Source: Macrostomum hystrix (Eukaryota > Platyhelminthes > Macrostomidae). Taken from it: a DNA stretch of 64,000 nt. Positions 22,901-34,603 of the stretch are shown here, piece after piece. The notes beneath the pieces were generated by a model, which saw nothing but the letters and a program-made list of their open reading frames with translations, did not search any database and had not been told where the DNA came from. Both the position numbers and the translations under genes were made by a program. The stretch lies in NCBI GenBank assembly GCA_950097015.1, contig CATNEN010000029.1, forward strand, positions 2,548,001 through 2,612,000, in the 5' to 3' direction. Position 1 is the stretch's first letter. Each line of letters starts with the position of its first letter.

Positions 22901-25690
22901 CAGTGAATGCCGCCCAGGTTTGTGATACCGTCAGTCTGCTGCAGGGTGTTGAACCTGAGCACGAGACGATGGCAAGCAACATTGACGAAGCTGACTGACT
23001 GACTGACTGACTGACTGACTGACTGACTGACTGACTGACTGACTGACTGACTGACTGACTGACTGACTGACTGACTGACTGACTGACTGACTGACTGACT
23101 GACTGACTGACTGACTGACTGACTGACTGACTGACTGACTGACTGACTGACTGACTGACTGACTGACTGACTGACTGACTGACTGACTGACTGACTGACT
23201 GACTGACTGACTGACTGACTGACTGACTGACTGACTGACTGACTGACTGACTGACTGACTGACTGACTGACTGACTGACTGACTGACTGACTGACTGACT
23301 GACTGACTGACTGACTGACTGACTGACTGACTGACTGACTGACTGACTGACTGACTGACTGACTGACTGACTGACTGACTGACTGACTGACTGACTGACT
23401 GACTGACTGACTGACTGACTGACTGACTGACTGACTGACTGACTGACTGACTGACTGACTGACTGACTGACTGACTGACTGACTGACTGACTGACTGACT
23501 GACTGACTGACTGACTGACTGACTGACTGACTGACTGACTGACTGACTGACTGACTGACTGACTGACTGACTGACTGACTGACTGACTGACTGACTGACT
23601 GACTGACTGACTGACTGACTGACTGACTGACTGACTGACTGACTGACTGACTGACTGACTGACTGACTGACTGACTGACTGACTGACTGACTGACTGACT
23701 GACTGACTGACTGACTGACTGACTGACTGACTGACTGACTGACTGACTGACTGACTGACTGACTCACCGCCAGAACTCGTTGGAGGCAGTCTGGCTGGTG
23801 TTGGCTGGAATCAGTGCGCTGATATTGCACAGTTTGTTGCTAGGCCAGGCGAATTGCATACTGGAGGTGTTTGCAGTCTCAGTGAAATTGCCGGTGTATA
23901 GGGCACCAGTCTCGGTGCAGTTGCAGCTGTTCCACCAGTTGCTACAACTGGACCAGGGCACACTGGTGGCAAAGCTCTGCACCAAATAGTAGATCACCCA
24001 GGTCAGGATGATGTTGTAGTAGATGCAAACCAAACCGCTGATGATAATCATGCCCCAGCCGACGCCTTTCAGTAGCGGGCACATCTCCCACAGTGCCAAT
24101 GGGGAAGCGCCTGTTAGTGGGATTTCAGTGGTGGGATAATAGAAACTCTTATTCTAGAACTTTCTAGATAAAATCTGGCCTCCAATCTATTCGGCTCTTG
24201 GGTGAACTCACCAGAGAATTGAGCAATGGCCAGCTCCATGTAGAACAATGGCACTCCGCATACGGCCATGCACACAATGTAGGGGATTAGAAATGCACCG
24301 CCGCCATTTTTGTAGCACAGGTAGGGAAATCTGCAAGTGATAGGGGGCTGTGATAGATAGGCCAGACTCCAGTGATGAGGGGGCTGTGATAGAGAGGCCA
24401 GACTGCAGTGATGAAGGACTGTGATAGAGAGGCCAGACTCCAGTGATGAGGGACTGTGATAGATAGGCCAGACTCCAGTGATGAGGGACTGTGATAGAGA
24501 GGCCAGACTCCAGTGATGAGGGTCTGTGATAGAGAGGTCAGACACCAGTGATGAGGTACTGTGATAGAGAGGCCAGACTCCAGGGATGAAGGACTGTGAT
24601 AGATAGGCCAGACTCCAGTGATGAGGGACTGTGATAGAGAGGCCAGACTCCAGTGATGAGGGACTGTGATAGAGAGGCCAGACACCAGTGATGAGGGACT
24701 GTGATAGATAGGCCAGACTCCAGGGATAAAGGACTGTGATAGATAGGCCAGACTACAGTGATGAGGGACTGTGATAGAGAGGCCAGACTCCAGGGATGAG
24801 GGACTGTGATAGAGAGGCCAGACACCAGTGATGAGGTACTGTGATAGAGAGGCCAGACTCCAGGGATGAGGGACTGTGATAGATAGGCCAGACTCCAGTG
24901 ATGAGGGTCTGTGATAGAGAGGCCAGACACTAGTGATGAGGGACTGTGATAGAGAGGCCAGACTCCAGTGATGAGGGGCTGTGATAGAGAGGCCAGACTC
25001 CAGTGATGAGGGTCTGTGATAGAGAGGCCATACACCAGTGATAGGGGGCTATGATTGGTAGGCCAGACTCCTGTGATGAGGGACTGTGATAGAGAGGCCA
25101 GACACCAGTGATAGGGGGCTGTCATAGATAAGCCAGACTCCAGTGATGAGGGACTGTGATAGAGAGGCCAAACTCCAGGGATGAAGGACTGTGATAGAGA
25201 GGCCAGACTCCAGGGATAAAGGACTGTGATAGAGAGGCCATACACCAGTGATAGGGGGCTGTGATTGGTAGGCCAGACTCCTGTGATGAGGGACTGTGAT
25301 AGATAGGCCAGACACTAGTGATGAGGGTCTGTGATAGAGAGGCCAGACTCCAGTGATGAGGGACTGTGATAGAGAGGCCAGACTCCAGTGATGAGGGACT
25401 GTGATAGAGAGGCCAGACTCCAGTGATGAGGGACTGTGATAGAGAGGCCAGACTCCAGTGATGAGGGACTGTGATTGAGAAAGGGGGTCCTCCGATCTAG
25501 CGAACCTCCAGATGGAGCCGAAGCCGACTGCATAGCCAACGCAGCTGAGCACAAAGTCCATGTGGTGGGGCCAGTGCTCTCTTGGCTTAGTGCCCGGCCG
25601 ATCTACGTAGACACCTGCAGCTTCGCCGTCTTTTTCAACGCTTGGCGGCGCAACCGTCAACGGCTGCTCCTGCGTTGCGCGCTTGGGCAT
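19957..25690 (-). CDS. SLC6: SLC6-family Na+/Cl- coupled amino-acid/neurotransmitter transporter (9 exons)
   Basis: Predicted 619-residue, 12-TM plasma-membrane symporter. Exons in transcript order: 25690-25506, 24330-24212, 24110-23768, 22954-22842, 22758-22580, 22248-22044, 21970-21686, 20964-20657, 20079-19957. All phases agree and the total is divisible by three. TM1 reads [13 protein letters not shown], followed by [10 protein letters not shown]. Gly56 stands where monoamine carriers have Asp. TM6 ([20 protein letters not shown]) and NNCYRDS resemble glycine/proline/B0+ carriers. The large second extracellular loop has two close cysteines and five N-glycosylation sequons. The C-terminus keeps the WGP motif. 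Oddities are Ser59 in place of the near-invariant TM1 Asn of the Na1 site, and one GC-AG intron. An in-frame TAG four codons upstream supports the start. The last exon is less certain than the core. Confidence 0.92.
20130..20530. repeat. 32-bp minisatellite in SLC6 intron 8
   Basis: About 12 copies of a 32-bp unit containing ggtttagtagaatttaatgg, with variable spacer (tcagtagg, tcagcagg, tcggcagg). It fills most of the 577-bp intron 20080-20656. Confidence 0.88.
21085..21665. repeat. Short-period repeat of gagcgagtttca / gcgagttcaga type in SLC6 intron 7
   Basis: Overlapping units of 10-21 bp (agcgagtttcagcgagttc, gtgagttcagagcgagttt) fill most of the 721-bp intron 20965-21685. The mixture of submotifs suggests nested duplication. 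Confidence 0.85.
21971..22043 (-). other. 73-bp GC-AG intron of the SLC6 gene
   Basis: The donor reads AAAG|GCAAGA instead of GT, and the acceptor is CCCATAG|GTCCC. Using this junction joins VVAKG to [11 protein letters not shown] in phase 1, which is the conserved family sequence. The nearby GT (GTGGTAGC) would break phase. GC-AG introns normally have a strong remaining donor match, as here. Confidence 0.75.
22310..22555. repeat. 21-bp minisatellite in SLC6 intron 5
   Basis: About 11 copies of a 21-bp unit containing ggcagcagggaggtgacaag, filling most of the 331-bp intron 22249-22579. Confidence 0.9.
22991..23764. repeat. Perfect tetranucleotide array, about 193 copies of (gact)n
   Basis: 774 bp of uninterrupted tetranucleotide (agtc on the coding strand) in SLC6 intron 3 (22955-23767). 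The array starts inside the splice donor: after exon end CG the sense strand reads GTGAGTCAGTCAGTC. Only about 36 bp of non-repeat intron remain at the acceptor side. Confidence 0.97.
24335..25485. repeat. 35-bp minisatellite in SLC6 intron 1
   Basis: About 32 copies of a 35-bp unit containing actgtgatagagaggccaga and ctccagtgatgagg. Variants are scattered (agatagg, caccagtg, atagggggct). It fills nearly the whole 1,175-bp intron 24331-25505. Long open frames on the minus strand here are repeat translation. Confidence 0.92.
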
Positions 25691-25739
25691 TGGCTGAGGC
25701 TAACAGGGTTTTGCTGCCGATTTCTTCGAAACTCGTAAT

Positions 25740-26984
25740 CTGAAAAAATTATTTTCTTTGTTTCTAGGCGTTGACAAAGCTGCGCCTCCCATTCTGGCAA
25801 ATCTCATTTCCTTAAAGTTCCCAACTCCTAAATTTCCCATCCCCCCATTTCCCATTCCCTCAATTTCCCACCCCAATGTCACATCCCCCGAATTTCCCAT
25901 CCCCAAAATTCAGATCCCCAAAAATTTGCATTCCTGCATTTCCAATTTCCCAAATTTTTGATTCCTTAAATTTTACATCTATTAGTAAACTTTAAGTGAC
26001 GATAAGTACATATATATAATTGCTTTCCGCTTTTGCTTTTGGTAAATAATTGGTAATTTACAATCAATTCCGAATCAGTTCTTTTTCGCATTACTACTAT
26101 ACGAGCGTAGTAGAGTGGTGCGGATGAAATGAACTAGTTTTCCTACAATAGTATACAGTGCTATGACAATGCAGAAGGCTTATGTGGCTTTTGCTGCACA
26201 AAATCAAGAAAATCATAAAAGGGCTTAGTGTCAAGCTTTTACGATTTGATTCTGCTCTTTCCCACGTGACTGACAGGGGGGTGACAGCGAACTGAAGTGG
26301 GCGAAGTTATAAAAGTGCTCCGCGCTTTGCTAGTTTTTTGGAGGCCAAGCTGCCACTGGTGGGACGCGCGGAAATTCTGAGACAAGCCGGGGAGATCATT
26401 AGCCTTGGAAGTCTGGTTTGAACCGGTTGACAAAGAGAGAGAGAGAGAGAGAGGGGGGTGCAGGTTTGACCGACACCGGTACGAATTTCCCGATATTTTC
26501 CGGGAATCGGGTAAATGCGATTTAAATAAAATTGTAAAGAGTGGTTCTATACCTGCTCAGTACCCCCAAATAGGCTCAAATATATCTAGAGCTACGAGTA
26601 GATAAACCGAATTCAGTGCAGCATATCAGCATGCATTGCAAAGGTCTCAGTTACTTTATCAGCAAGTTGTGCGGAGCACTAAGGCCATTCGATTTGCAGC
26701 TCTGGGTCAAGCGTACACTTATCTATTAACCATTTGAAACAGTGGGAATAAAAGTCGTAAAAGAACACATTTAGCAGGTGCATTGTTCGGCACCCTATAT
26801 CATGTGGCTATTTTATTTCAAATCCTTTGGCTTTCTTTAACTTTAGGGAAAAAAAAACAGAATACTGTCATGTATCTAGACACTGTAAAATTTATAGAAG
26901 TGCTTTTATGATACAAGAACTGGTCGCTTTCATAGTTCCAGAATTTTAAGACCTCGAAATTAGAGGTCCCAATGGAATGTGCAG
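25740..26984. other. SLC6 upstream / intergenic sequence
   Basis: Contains a loose C-rich repeat (aatttcccatcccc-like) at ~25795-25965, an E-box-like cacgtg near 26260, a (ga)n run at 26431-26452, and an aaccggtt site near 26419. No gene is recognised. The SLC6 promoter probably lies here, but no TATA element or start site could be assigned. Confidence 0.4.
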
Positions 26985-27860
26985 TTTAGGTAAATAGCAG
27001 TTTAGGGGATGCGCAGAAGTTTAGGGAATGTGCAGTTTAGGGGATGCGCAGAAGTTTAGGGAATGTGCAGTTTAGGGGATGCGCAGAAGTTTAGGGAATG
27101 TGAAGTTTAGGGGATGCGCATAAGATTAGGGAATGTGCAGTTTAGGGGATGCGCAGAAGTTTAGGGAATGTGCAGTTTAGGGGATGCGCAGAAGTTTAGG
27201 GAATGTGAAGTTTAGGGGATGCGCAGAAGATTAGGGAATGTGAAGTTTAGGGGAAGCGCAGAAGTTTAGGGAATGTGAAGTTTAGGGGATGCGCATAAGA
27301 TTAGGGAATGTGAAGTTTAGGGGATGCGCAGAAGTTTAGGGAATGTGCAGTTTAGGGGATGCGCAGAAGTTTAGGGAATGTGCAGTTTAGGGGATGCGCA
27401 GAAGTTTAGGGAATGTGAAGTTTAGGGGATGCGCAGTTTAAGGGATTGCAGTTTAGGGAATAGGGAATGTGTAGTTTAAGGGATTATGAATTTTAGGAAA
27501 TGTTCAGCAGTTTAGGAAATGGGAAGAAGTTTAGGGAATGAGCAGTTTAGGGAATGTGAAGTTTAGGGGATGCGCAGAAGTTTAGGGAATGTGCAGTTTA
27601 AGGGATTGCAGTTTAGGGAATAGGGAATGTGTAGTTTAAGGGATTATGAATTTTAGGAAATGTTCAGCAGTTTAGGAAATGGGAAGAAGTTTAGGGAATG
27701 AGCAGTTTAGGGAATGTGCAGTTTAGGGAATGTGCAGTTTAGGGAATGTGCAGTTTAGGGAATGTGCAGTTTAGGGAATGTGCAGTTTAGGGAATGAGCA
27801 GTTTAGGGAATGTGCAGTTTAGGGAATGTGCAGTTTAGGGAATGAGCAGTTTAGGGAATG
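26985..27860. repeat. Two-period minisatellite (35 bp, then 16 bp)
   Basis: The left part repeats a 35-bp unit made of gtgcagtttaggggatgcgc and agaagtttagggaat. The right part repeats only gtgcagtttagggaat (16 bp). A block of about 160 bp with rarer variants (aagggattgcag, attatgaattttagg) is present twice, starting near 27436 and 27596. Confidence 0.9.
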
Positions 27861-29534
27861 CGCCCTTTAAGGAATCAGAAAATCTCACAAAAAGGCATAA
27901 AGACTCCAACTGGCAGTGGAAATCCGTAGCTCTCAAATTGCTCTTACCTGTCAAGCCGCTCTCGAAGAGTTCGTTAAGCCGCATTTGCTGTGTCGCCTTG
28001 TTTGCCGCCCCGGCTACCTATATCCCCGGCCTTTAAACTGTCCGTCTAGTCGGGGCAGGCGAGCGAATCGGAAGGGAGCGATCCGGTTTGAACCGGAGCT
28101 CCAGCTCTGTCTTCTCTCTTCATTTCAGGGCTCCGTATTGTGTCCTTCGCTGCCTTATCTAAATTATTGGACTTATATTACTCCAAGATAGGAAATTGCA
28201 GGTGCCAACTCTGCTAGCTAGCGAGCATGACTTACTGCTACCGCTGCGACAGTCATTTTTATTACCTGCGAAGGTTTCAAATTGTATCACTTGTCAGTGT
28301 GTTTGACAAGCAGATGATTGGATATAGAGATAAAACTCTTGACCATCTACCAATCATACTACTAAGTGCAGTAGTGCCCAGGGTGCAAAAAGCTCTGAAA
28401 AGGGTATACAGCTGTCCTGGAGCAATTCATGGCATGGGACCTCGCCTCTCGCCTAGTCTCCCTAGTCTCGCCCAGATCTCGCCTAGTCTCCCATGACCAC
28501 GTGACTGGAGAATTGTGTCTAGTCGAAAAGCCATAACCGGATTTGGCATTGAGTAATCGATTTTATTTTATAATTATTGGTTTAACTCAGAAATGGTACA
28601 TAATAAAAGAAGATTTACTTTAACAGTTGACTACATACAATTCTAAAACTCAAGGCCTACAGCTAGCGTACCAGACCGAATGATTTCAGTGTATCATCGG
28701 GATTTAAGCAAATCAGGATTTCAGTGCCTTAGGAATCGGGATAATATAAAAAAAATAAGTGCAGGAGGCCTATGGGACTGGCACACCATTTGGTGACATT
28801 AGACCCGCAGCCAGCAATTCTGCCCATTCCGCTGACTCCTGAGCTCAGCGGACACAGACACGGATAACGTACACAGGAGCGGAATCGAGCTCAGGGACCT
28901 TATTGGGGCGAGAGGCAACGCTTTAACAGTTCTCGATAGCTCCCAAACCGAATGACCAATTTTCGCGAAAGTCCACCATATGGATCAACATTTTCCACCC
29001 TATTACGATGAACTAACTTTCAAAGCCATCCGACTTCAGAATCGTTGAGAAATACAGCGGTTCTTGTAAAACACCCTGGTGACTAGGAAACTAACATTGT
29101 CCTGTATAAAAATGTATGGCGAAATCACATTGGTTCAAACATGAAAAAAACAATCAATAAAATACAATCAACAATATTAGCCGATATGGTTACATGATGA
29201 AAGTTTTGGGGCAGAATAGCATGCTTATGTATAGCTCGACGATGTTGATGTTTGTGATTCCGGAATTCGTTTAATCAGAGCGGATTACATGTTCTGGATT
29301 TCCCTGGCTAGTGCTTAAATATTTAGGGAGATACAGAAAAAATATAATGTGGGCATTTGAAATCCCCCCGTGGTTCTTTCTACAATTAAGCAAGACACTT
29401 AACATTACATAGCTTCAGTTCACCCAGCTGTAAAATGGGGTACCGGCATCCGCTGGGGTAATTGAGGATGGGTGCGACAAAAGCAAAAAAACTGCGAAAA
29501 TATTGAAGCAGTAGGGTTTTTCAGTACTGTTGCA
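27861..29534. other. Intergenic sequence with SINE relics
   Basis: Moderately GC-rich to ~28150, then AT-rich. A small repeat of tctcgcctagtctccc type lies at 28440-28490. SINE pieces lie near 28775-28965 and 29375-29480. Short open frames at 27842-28496 show no protein family. Confidence 0.4.
28775..28965 (-). mobile_element. SINE copy, minus orientation, internally shortened
   Basis: From the right, the minus strand reads a tRNA-like B-box region (ccctgagctcgattccg) and, after a shortened body, the family 3' end (gggcagaattgctggctgcg, tctaatgtcaccaaatgg). It lacks most of the body seen in the copy at 35570-35875. Confidence 0.65.
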
Positions 29535-30998
29535 TCACGCTGCAGATTCAGAATTGTTAGCCTGCGCTTGGATGTCAACCAACCATCCCAAAGCTCTTGG
29601 TGCGGCACGAATGAAGAACACTAGCGCTGCCACTAGTGCGACGCAAACAAAAAAGTGAGCGCAGGCAATTCCCGTCTCTTGCAGATCTTGTATCTGCGAG
29701 GCTTTCACGTAGATCCAAAGAAAAAAGACTGTAGTGAAAAACCCGGAACCTCTCAGAGCCATAAACAGTCCAATTATAAAAGTTCGAATCTCGGCCGGCG
29801 AAATCTTAAAAGCGACTTCGTTGACTGCAATCAACATGAGCGCTTCGGAGGTAGCATTAAAGACAGACTGGCTGCCAAATAAAAATATTAGCAACCACTC
29901 ACTATGTTCTGGGGCATCCTTCTGGTTGAGTCCTAAACTCACCGCGCCGGCAATAAGTTGGTTAACAGCCAACACAGCAATGCCCAGTGCTAAGCGAAAG
30001 TAGCGCGACTTATAAGTGGAGTTCAATCGAGTGACTAGCGCCAGACCAGCCACCAGAAAGAGCAGACTCACTGACCAAATCAGCAACAGCAGGTCGTTGT
30101 TTTTTATCAGCGCATAGAGAGTAGTCGGATGGGAGGAAAATTTGGTCAGTTCGTAGCCGCTAGTAACGAACGAGCTCAGCATGAGGATGCAGGATGCTAG
30201 GATAATTGGGCATATGACGATGAGAATGCGTCGAATTCTCGGCCAGGAGGGCACGTGAAATAGGTTAGGGTTCCAGCCTGTGCGCTCCGTGTGAGGCAAA
30301 CAAACGGTCAGCCCCATCATTAGGTGCGTGGTCACAAGACAGGACAGGGTCAGTGGCTCGTGAATGAGATCTGTTCCATATGCGAGCGAACAGCCCACAA
30401 CCTGTCCGACGACTTCGGCCATGTAGTACAGATGGCACAGCCCAATTGTGCCTAGCAATGGCATGCCAACATCATAAGCCTTCGCCATGAGGCACGGACG
30501 GACCAAGCCGGTGGCCAGAGCCAGTAAAGCCTGGCAAAAGTACCTGCACACGTCTCTGCATGCGAAGCGCTGGTAAACCATGCCAACATTGAGCAGGGCA
30601 CCCAGTGTGTAGAAAGTGCAGCCGGCCTGCAGCGTGCGCAGGCATCCGAATTGCCAGTCGGCCGCAATCCCACCCAGCACTGGCAGCAGGAAGGCGATGC
30701 CCAACATAACCTGGTTATTAAAGCTTTGAATCAGCAGCTGCTGCAGCTGGACGGAAGAACTGTCGCCAAGGATGCCACAGAAACTCTGATTTGACGTGGC
30801 ACTCGGCCGGCTGTTAAACACATCGGCAGCGTATTCGTAGAAAGTGGCACGCTCAAGCGCGCAGATGATGAGCACAAGCGTCAGATTGTAAACTTGGACT
30901 CTCTTGGTAGTGACGGCTTCCAGTGCGCCGCGGCGTTCGTGGGGCCCCAACAGCGCCGCTGCTTCGTCCATTTCCTGGTGCTGGCCTTCCGTCTGCAT
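29535..30998 (-). CDS. POT/PTR-family (SLC15-like) proton-coupled transporter, intronless
   Basis: A 487-residue multi-spanning membrane protein in one exon. The ATG at 30998 is the first in frame; a TTG lies just upstream. The N-terminus has an acidic dileucine signal, E12-AAA-L16-L17, of the sort that targets SLC15A4-type carriers to endolysosomes. The first TM contains ERATFYEY, and TM2-3 contain VLGGIAADWQFGCLRT, matching the POT signature region. About 11-12 hydrophobic segments follow. In the family the first-helix motif is ExxER; here it reads C46-A-L-E49-R50, so the first glutamate is missing. The usual GADQ-type motif is also unrecognisable. It may be divergent or not proton-coupled. 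Absence of introns, unlike its neighbours, would fit a retrogene. Family call is fairly sure; substrate is unknown. Confidence 0.72.
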   Translation of the reverse strand: MQTEGQHQEMDEAAALLGPHERRGALEAVTTKRVQVYNLTLVLIICALERATFYEYAADVFNSRPSATSNQSFCGILGDSSSVQLQQLLIQSFNNQVMLGIAFLLPVLGGIAADWQFGCLRTLQAGCTFYTLGALLNVGMVYQRFACRDVCRYFCQALLALATGLVRPCLMAKAYDVGMPLLGTIGLCHLYYMAEVVGQVVGCSLAYGTDLIHEPLTLSCLVTTHLMMGLTVCLPHTERTGWNPNLFHVPSWPRIRRILIVICPIILASCILMLSSFVTSGYELTKFSSHPTTLYALIKNNDLLLLIWSVSLLFLVAGLALVTRLNSTYKSRYFRLALGIAVLAVNQLIAGAVSLGLNQKDAPEHSEWLLIFLFGSQSVFNATSEALMLIAVNEVAFKISPAEIRTFIIGLFMALRGSGFFTTVFFLWIYVKASQIQDLQETGIACAHFFVCVALVAALVFFIRAAPRALGWLVDIQAQANNSESAA

Positions 30999-31001
30999 CA
31001 A

Positions 31002-34000
31002 TTTGTCATCGTCACAGTGGATTGAAGTTCAATAAATATTTTTATGTAGCTTGCACTAAAAAATAAATAGCTTTATGCTGTGCAGATTGATGTTGCAACC
31101 TTTTTACAAATTTTTTTTGCGGACGCTGAATTATATTTATTGAACGGCTGCAGTTTAGAAAGCCCGTAGTTGAGGACGATATACCATTTTGCTGAATATA
31201 TAACAATTATTTTAAACATAAACAAGGCCTGGTTTGTACCAGCTGTGTATGCATTCAGAAAGCAATAAAGTCTGGTTGCAACATCACGTGGATATATAAA
31301 CATGGCACCTGCAGGTTGTAACTCGAATGTCCATATAATGTACTTTATAGGCGTGATGAAATTATAAGAAAGAGCTAGATATGCGCGAAAATTACCTTTA
31401 ATCATCAAGAGCATGTGTGCGTGGGCTAAATGTATTATTTTACGTGCAGTACAGAACCCAATGTGTGGAATATTGACATTGCAGCTATAGCATTTTGAAA
31501 TGTACGTTAAGTACACAATATGCGTTTGGTTGTGGTGTTTGACACACACGCATAAATAAAGCGTTTGGTTATGTAAATGCTAGTTCATCCGCTAACTTCG
31601 TTATTATTCTAATCGGGAAATGCTACAATTTTACAGTGACGTCTTCACGTAGTACGATTTGCTATTCAAAATACGAAAAAAATCGCAGAAGCAGGAACAG
31701 TGCTAATTCCACCAAAGCATTTTGTATAAAAGTTCTCTCGACCATAAGATTCTCTATTCAGGATTTATACTAATGAAAAACCACGCTAGCAATGAGATGC
31801 GTGCATATATGCACATTACTGCTGCTCTTAATAGTACAAATAATAGTCGTAGACTTTCGACAATACTGATATTTGAATATTAGTATAGTGCACAACTGCA
31901 GAGTGCACGAGCACACGTCACTACTCTCTGGACGCAGAGAGAATCCAAAATGACGCTATAAAAAATCTTTGCATCACCAACTATCTTGCTAATAAAACTG
32001 TAAATCCCAGGCAGTGCAAAAGTTAATAAATCGTTTAGTAATTCGCACGTGTAACGATCTGTAACGCACAATAAGAAAATGAATACTTTGTAATTTACAG
32101 GCAATACAAAACTTGAAATTTTGTGGAATTACAACGAAGTGTATGTGCAGGTTGTAGTGGGTGTGGATGTGGAAGTGGTTGTAGTTAGAAACCTACATAC
32201 TAAAAAACAGACACCTAAGCACTTGTTATAGTAAAAAATTATGGAACCTGCAGTGTTCGGGCAAATTGATTCGGTATCACAACATAACGCATAGTTTTCG
32301 TCGCTGTATAACCAGCAAGAAATCGTATTATCTGTCAATATGTGACAAAAAATTACAAAAATAAATTCTGAATGAAATTTATTTCTTTTCTTGTTTCGAA
32401 CTCTTTAAATTATACAGATTTTGTTTTAGCGCAGTTGGTTTAAAGAAGAAATGACAGTCAGCAAAAAAGCGAAAAGGGCCCAGCACCAGCAGTATTGCAC
32501 AATTTGCAGATAAAGCATATTCTACATTTGTTTCGCTATGTGATGCAATAATATAATTTAAATATGTTTTGAACTATAATTCAAACCCTCAGCCGAGCGC
32601 GATGACAAAAGTTAATGCAAGGAATTAAACGATGCTTAATATTTTATTTACTATTCACATTTCTTGGCCAAAGAAATTAGACAAAACTTTATTTAAATAT
32701 AAAAATGCAGAGCAATTAAATCGGTTCCTAAATTGACATCACTGCATTAGCACTGCATTAGCTATAGTATTAGCTATGCTATAAAAACGCAAGCTTTGTA
32801 TTTTACATAATAAGCAAACTTCATTTTTTTCATTTCTGATATCTGGTACATTTCCATAAATTTAGCTAGCCAGTTTAATTATAAGTAAAGTAGGACTAGC
32901 TAGTTATTTAAATCAATAATATTTACTGATCAGTGTTCCCAATTTTTTTTATTGAATATCTAAAACTTCAAAAAAACTTTCATTAAATAGGCCTACTTTG
33001 TTTCTATTTTTGTTTTTGTTATTTTTAATACTTTGTTATTGTGTGAGTTGACATTTAAATTTTAATACTTTGTACTTGTGTAAGTTGACATTGCTTTGTG
33101 CCATAGTCTGCGTATTGCTAGATGCCATTGTGCCCTAGGGAACTGCAAAAATTGTTTATAACAGTTGAATATAGAAAAAATTGAAAGTCAAAAGTCAAAA
33201 AGTGAAAGTGAAAAAGTCAAAATTGAAGTCAAAAAGTATATGTAGACGTTGGCCTTTGCTAGATATACATAAAGTATTTTCATAAAATGTAAAGGAATGT
33301 AATGTATCTGAAGCCAACTTTGAGCTAAATTGAAATATTATTGCTAGGCCTACTTTTTTTAATACCCCTTGTATAAATATAGCATATAAAATATAGGGAA
33401 TACATGTCAGTTATATTATCTTTAGGCCTACAACTATTATTTGGACTATCTAAATATTAAAATGGTCCTAAATCTTAAAGACAGATTAAAGCTCTAAATA
33501 TATAAAGGATCCCAATTCTGTCAACATAATTTTAGATGCATTTATTGATTTCTATGCTATACCTTGTAAGCTATTATATCTTATAATAATAGTTTATAGC
33601 TTATAATACTAATAATTTACAAGAGTCAAGTAGTAAAATAACTATTAATATTTTTTTTTGATTATGAAGCAATTCTTGAAGCAATATATATTGCCTATAT
33701 GATTAAATATAATTCTAGATTGATTCAAAATTTTATAGTACTTATTTATAGGGCCTATGGCTAGTATTAGTAGGCCCTCTCTGGCCTAGTTATTAAAATT
33801 TAAACTTTCTTTTGTGTTAAGACAATATATTTTAATTTAAACAGAAGATAATTTTTATGGAACTTAATCATGTTTCATTACTTCTCATTATTTAGCTTTC
33901 ATATATTGAATATTAACTCAAATTATTTAACTGGCTAGCTATATTGGAAATATATATTATGGTATATTAGCAACATAATCATTTTAGAATAGTCTAGCCT

Positions 34001-34590
34001 GTCACATTATTAGTTTTAGTGTTACACAATTAAATTAATTTATCAATGAGCTATTGCCATATAGTCCAGAATTAAGCAAAATGTTTTGCTTAGTGTGTAT
34101 TCAAAAAAATAAAACAATGTTTTCTATAATAATATGAATTAGTATGATAATATTTTTGTTTATCCAAGATTAATATGATTAAAAGAAAAAAGTTTTTACC
34201 CATAAGTAAAATATTAGTCATGATTACTGAGGCTTTTAGAATAAATAAAGCCAAATAATGTATTATTGTTGTAGTGTCAAATATGAATATACCAAATAGC
34301 AAAGTTCTAGCAGCTTGATAGATATTCCTTGGCATTTGAATTTTTATACTTAACAAAAATCTTTTTTAAAGTTGATATGGACCATGTTGTAGTATTATTG
34401 CAATCATACAACTTTTGGCATGATTGCATGTCACTTATGCTAAAAATAAAAAATGTTTTTTTTTGACATTCAAAACTTTTTTTTCTGTTATTTATTGATT
34501 GCTTTAAAGACTATATATTCCAATTGTTGTGGTGCTTTTTACAAGAATCTTATACTATTCTTAATGCATATTTTAAAATATGTATTTCAG
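31002..34590. other. AT-rich intergenic region
   Basis: About 3.6 kb, mostly AT-rich, increasingly so after 32.4 kb, with no recognisable gene. Open frames up to 158 codons (31073-31549, minus) have no domain I know. Scattered taggccta-type octamers occur (e.g. near 32990, 33345, 33423). At 33190-33240 there is a loose agtcaaaa/agtgaaag repeat. Confidence 0.45.
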
Positions 34591-34603
34591 AGTTGTGGCT
34601 AAA
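34581..34603 (+). promoter_or_regulatory. 3' splice acceptor just upstream of the RWD-RING start codon
   Basis: The sequence tgtatttcag ends at 34590, 13 bases before the ATG. No coding upstream exon is apparent. It is either the acceptor of a 5' UTR intron or a spliced-leader trans-splice site. Confidence 0.5.

Noticed and set aside
22931-23830. 299-codon frame of Ser-Gln-Ser-Val repeats
   Set aside because: Translation of the AGTC tetranucleotide in an SLC6 intron; the splice junctions on both sides exclude it.
28075-28105. tRNA T-arm-like ccggtttgaaccgg on the minus strand
   Set aside because: No A box, anticodon arm or pairing acceptor stem could be found around it.
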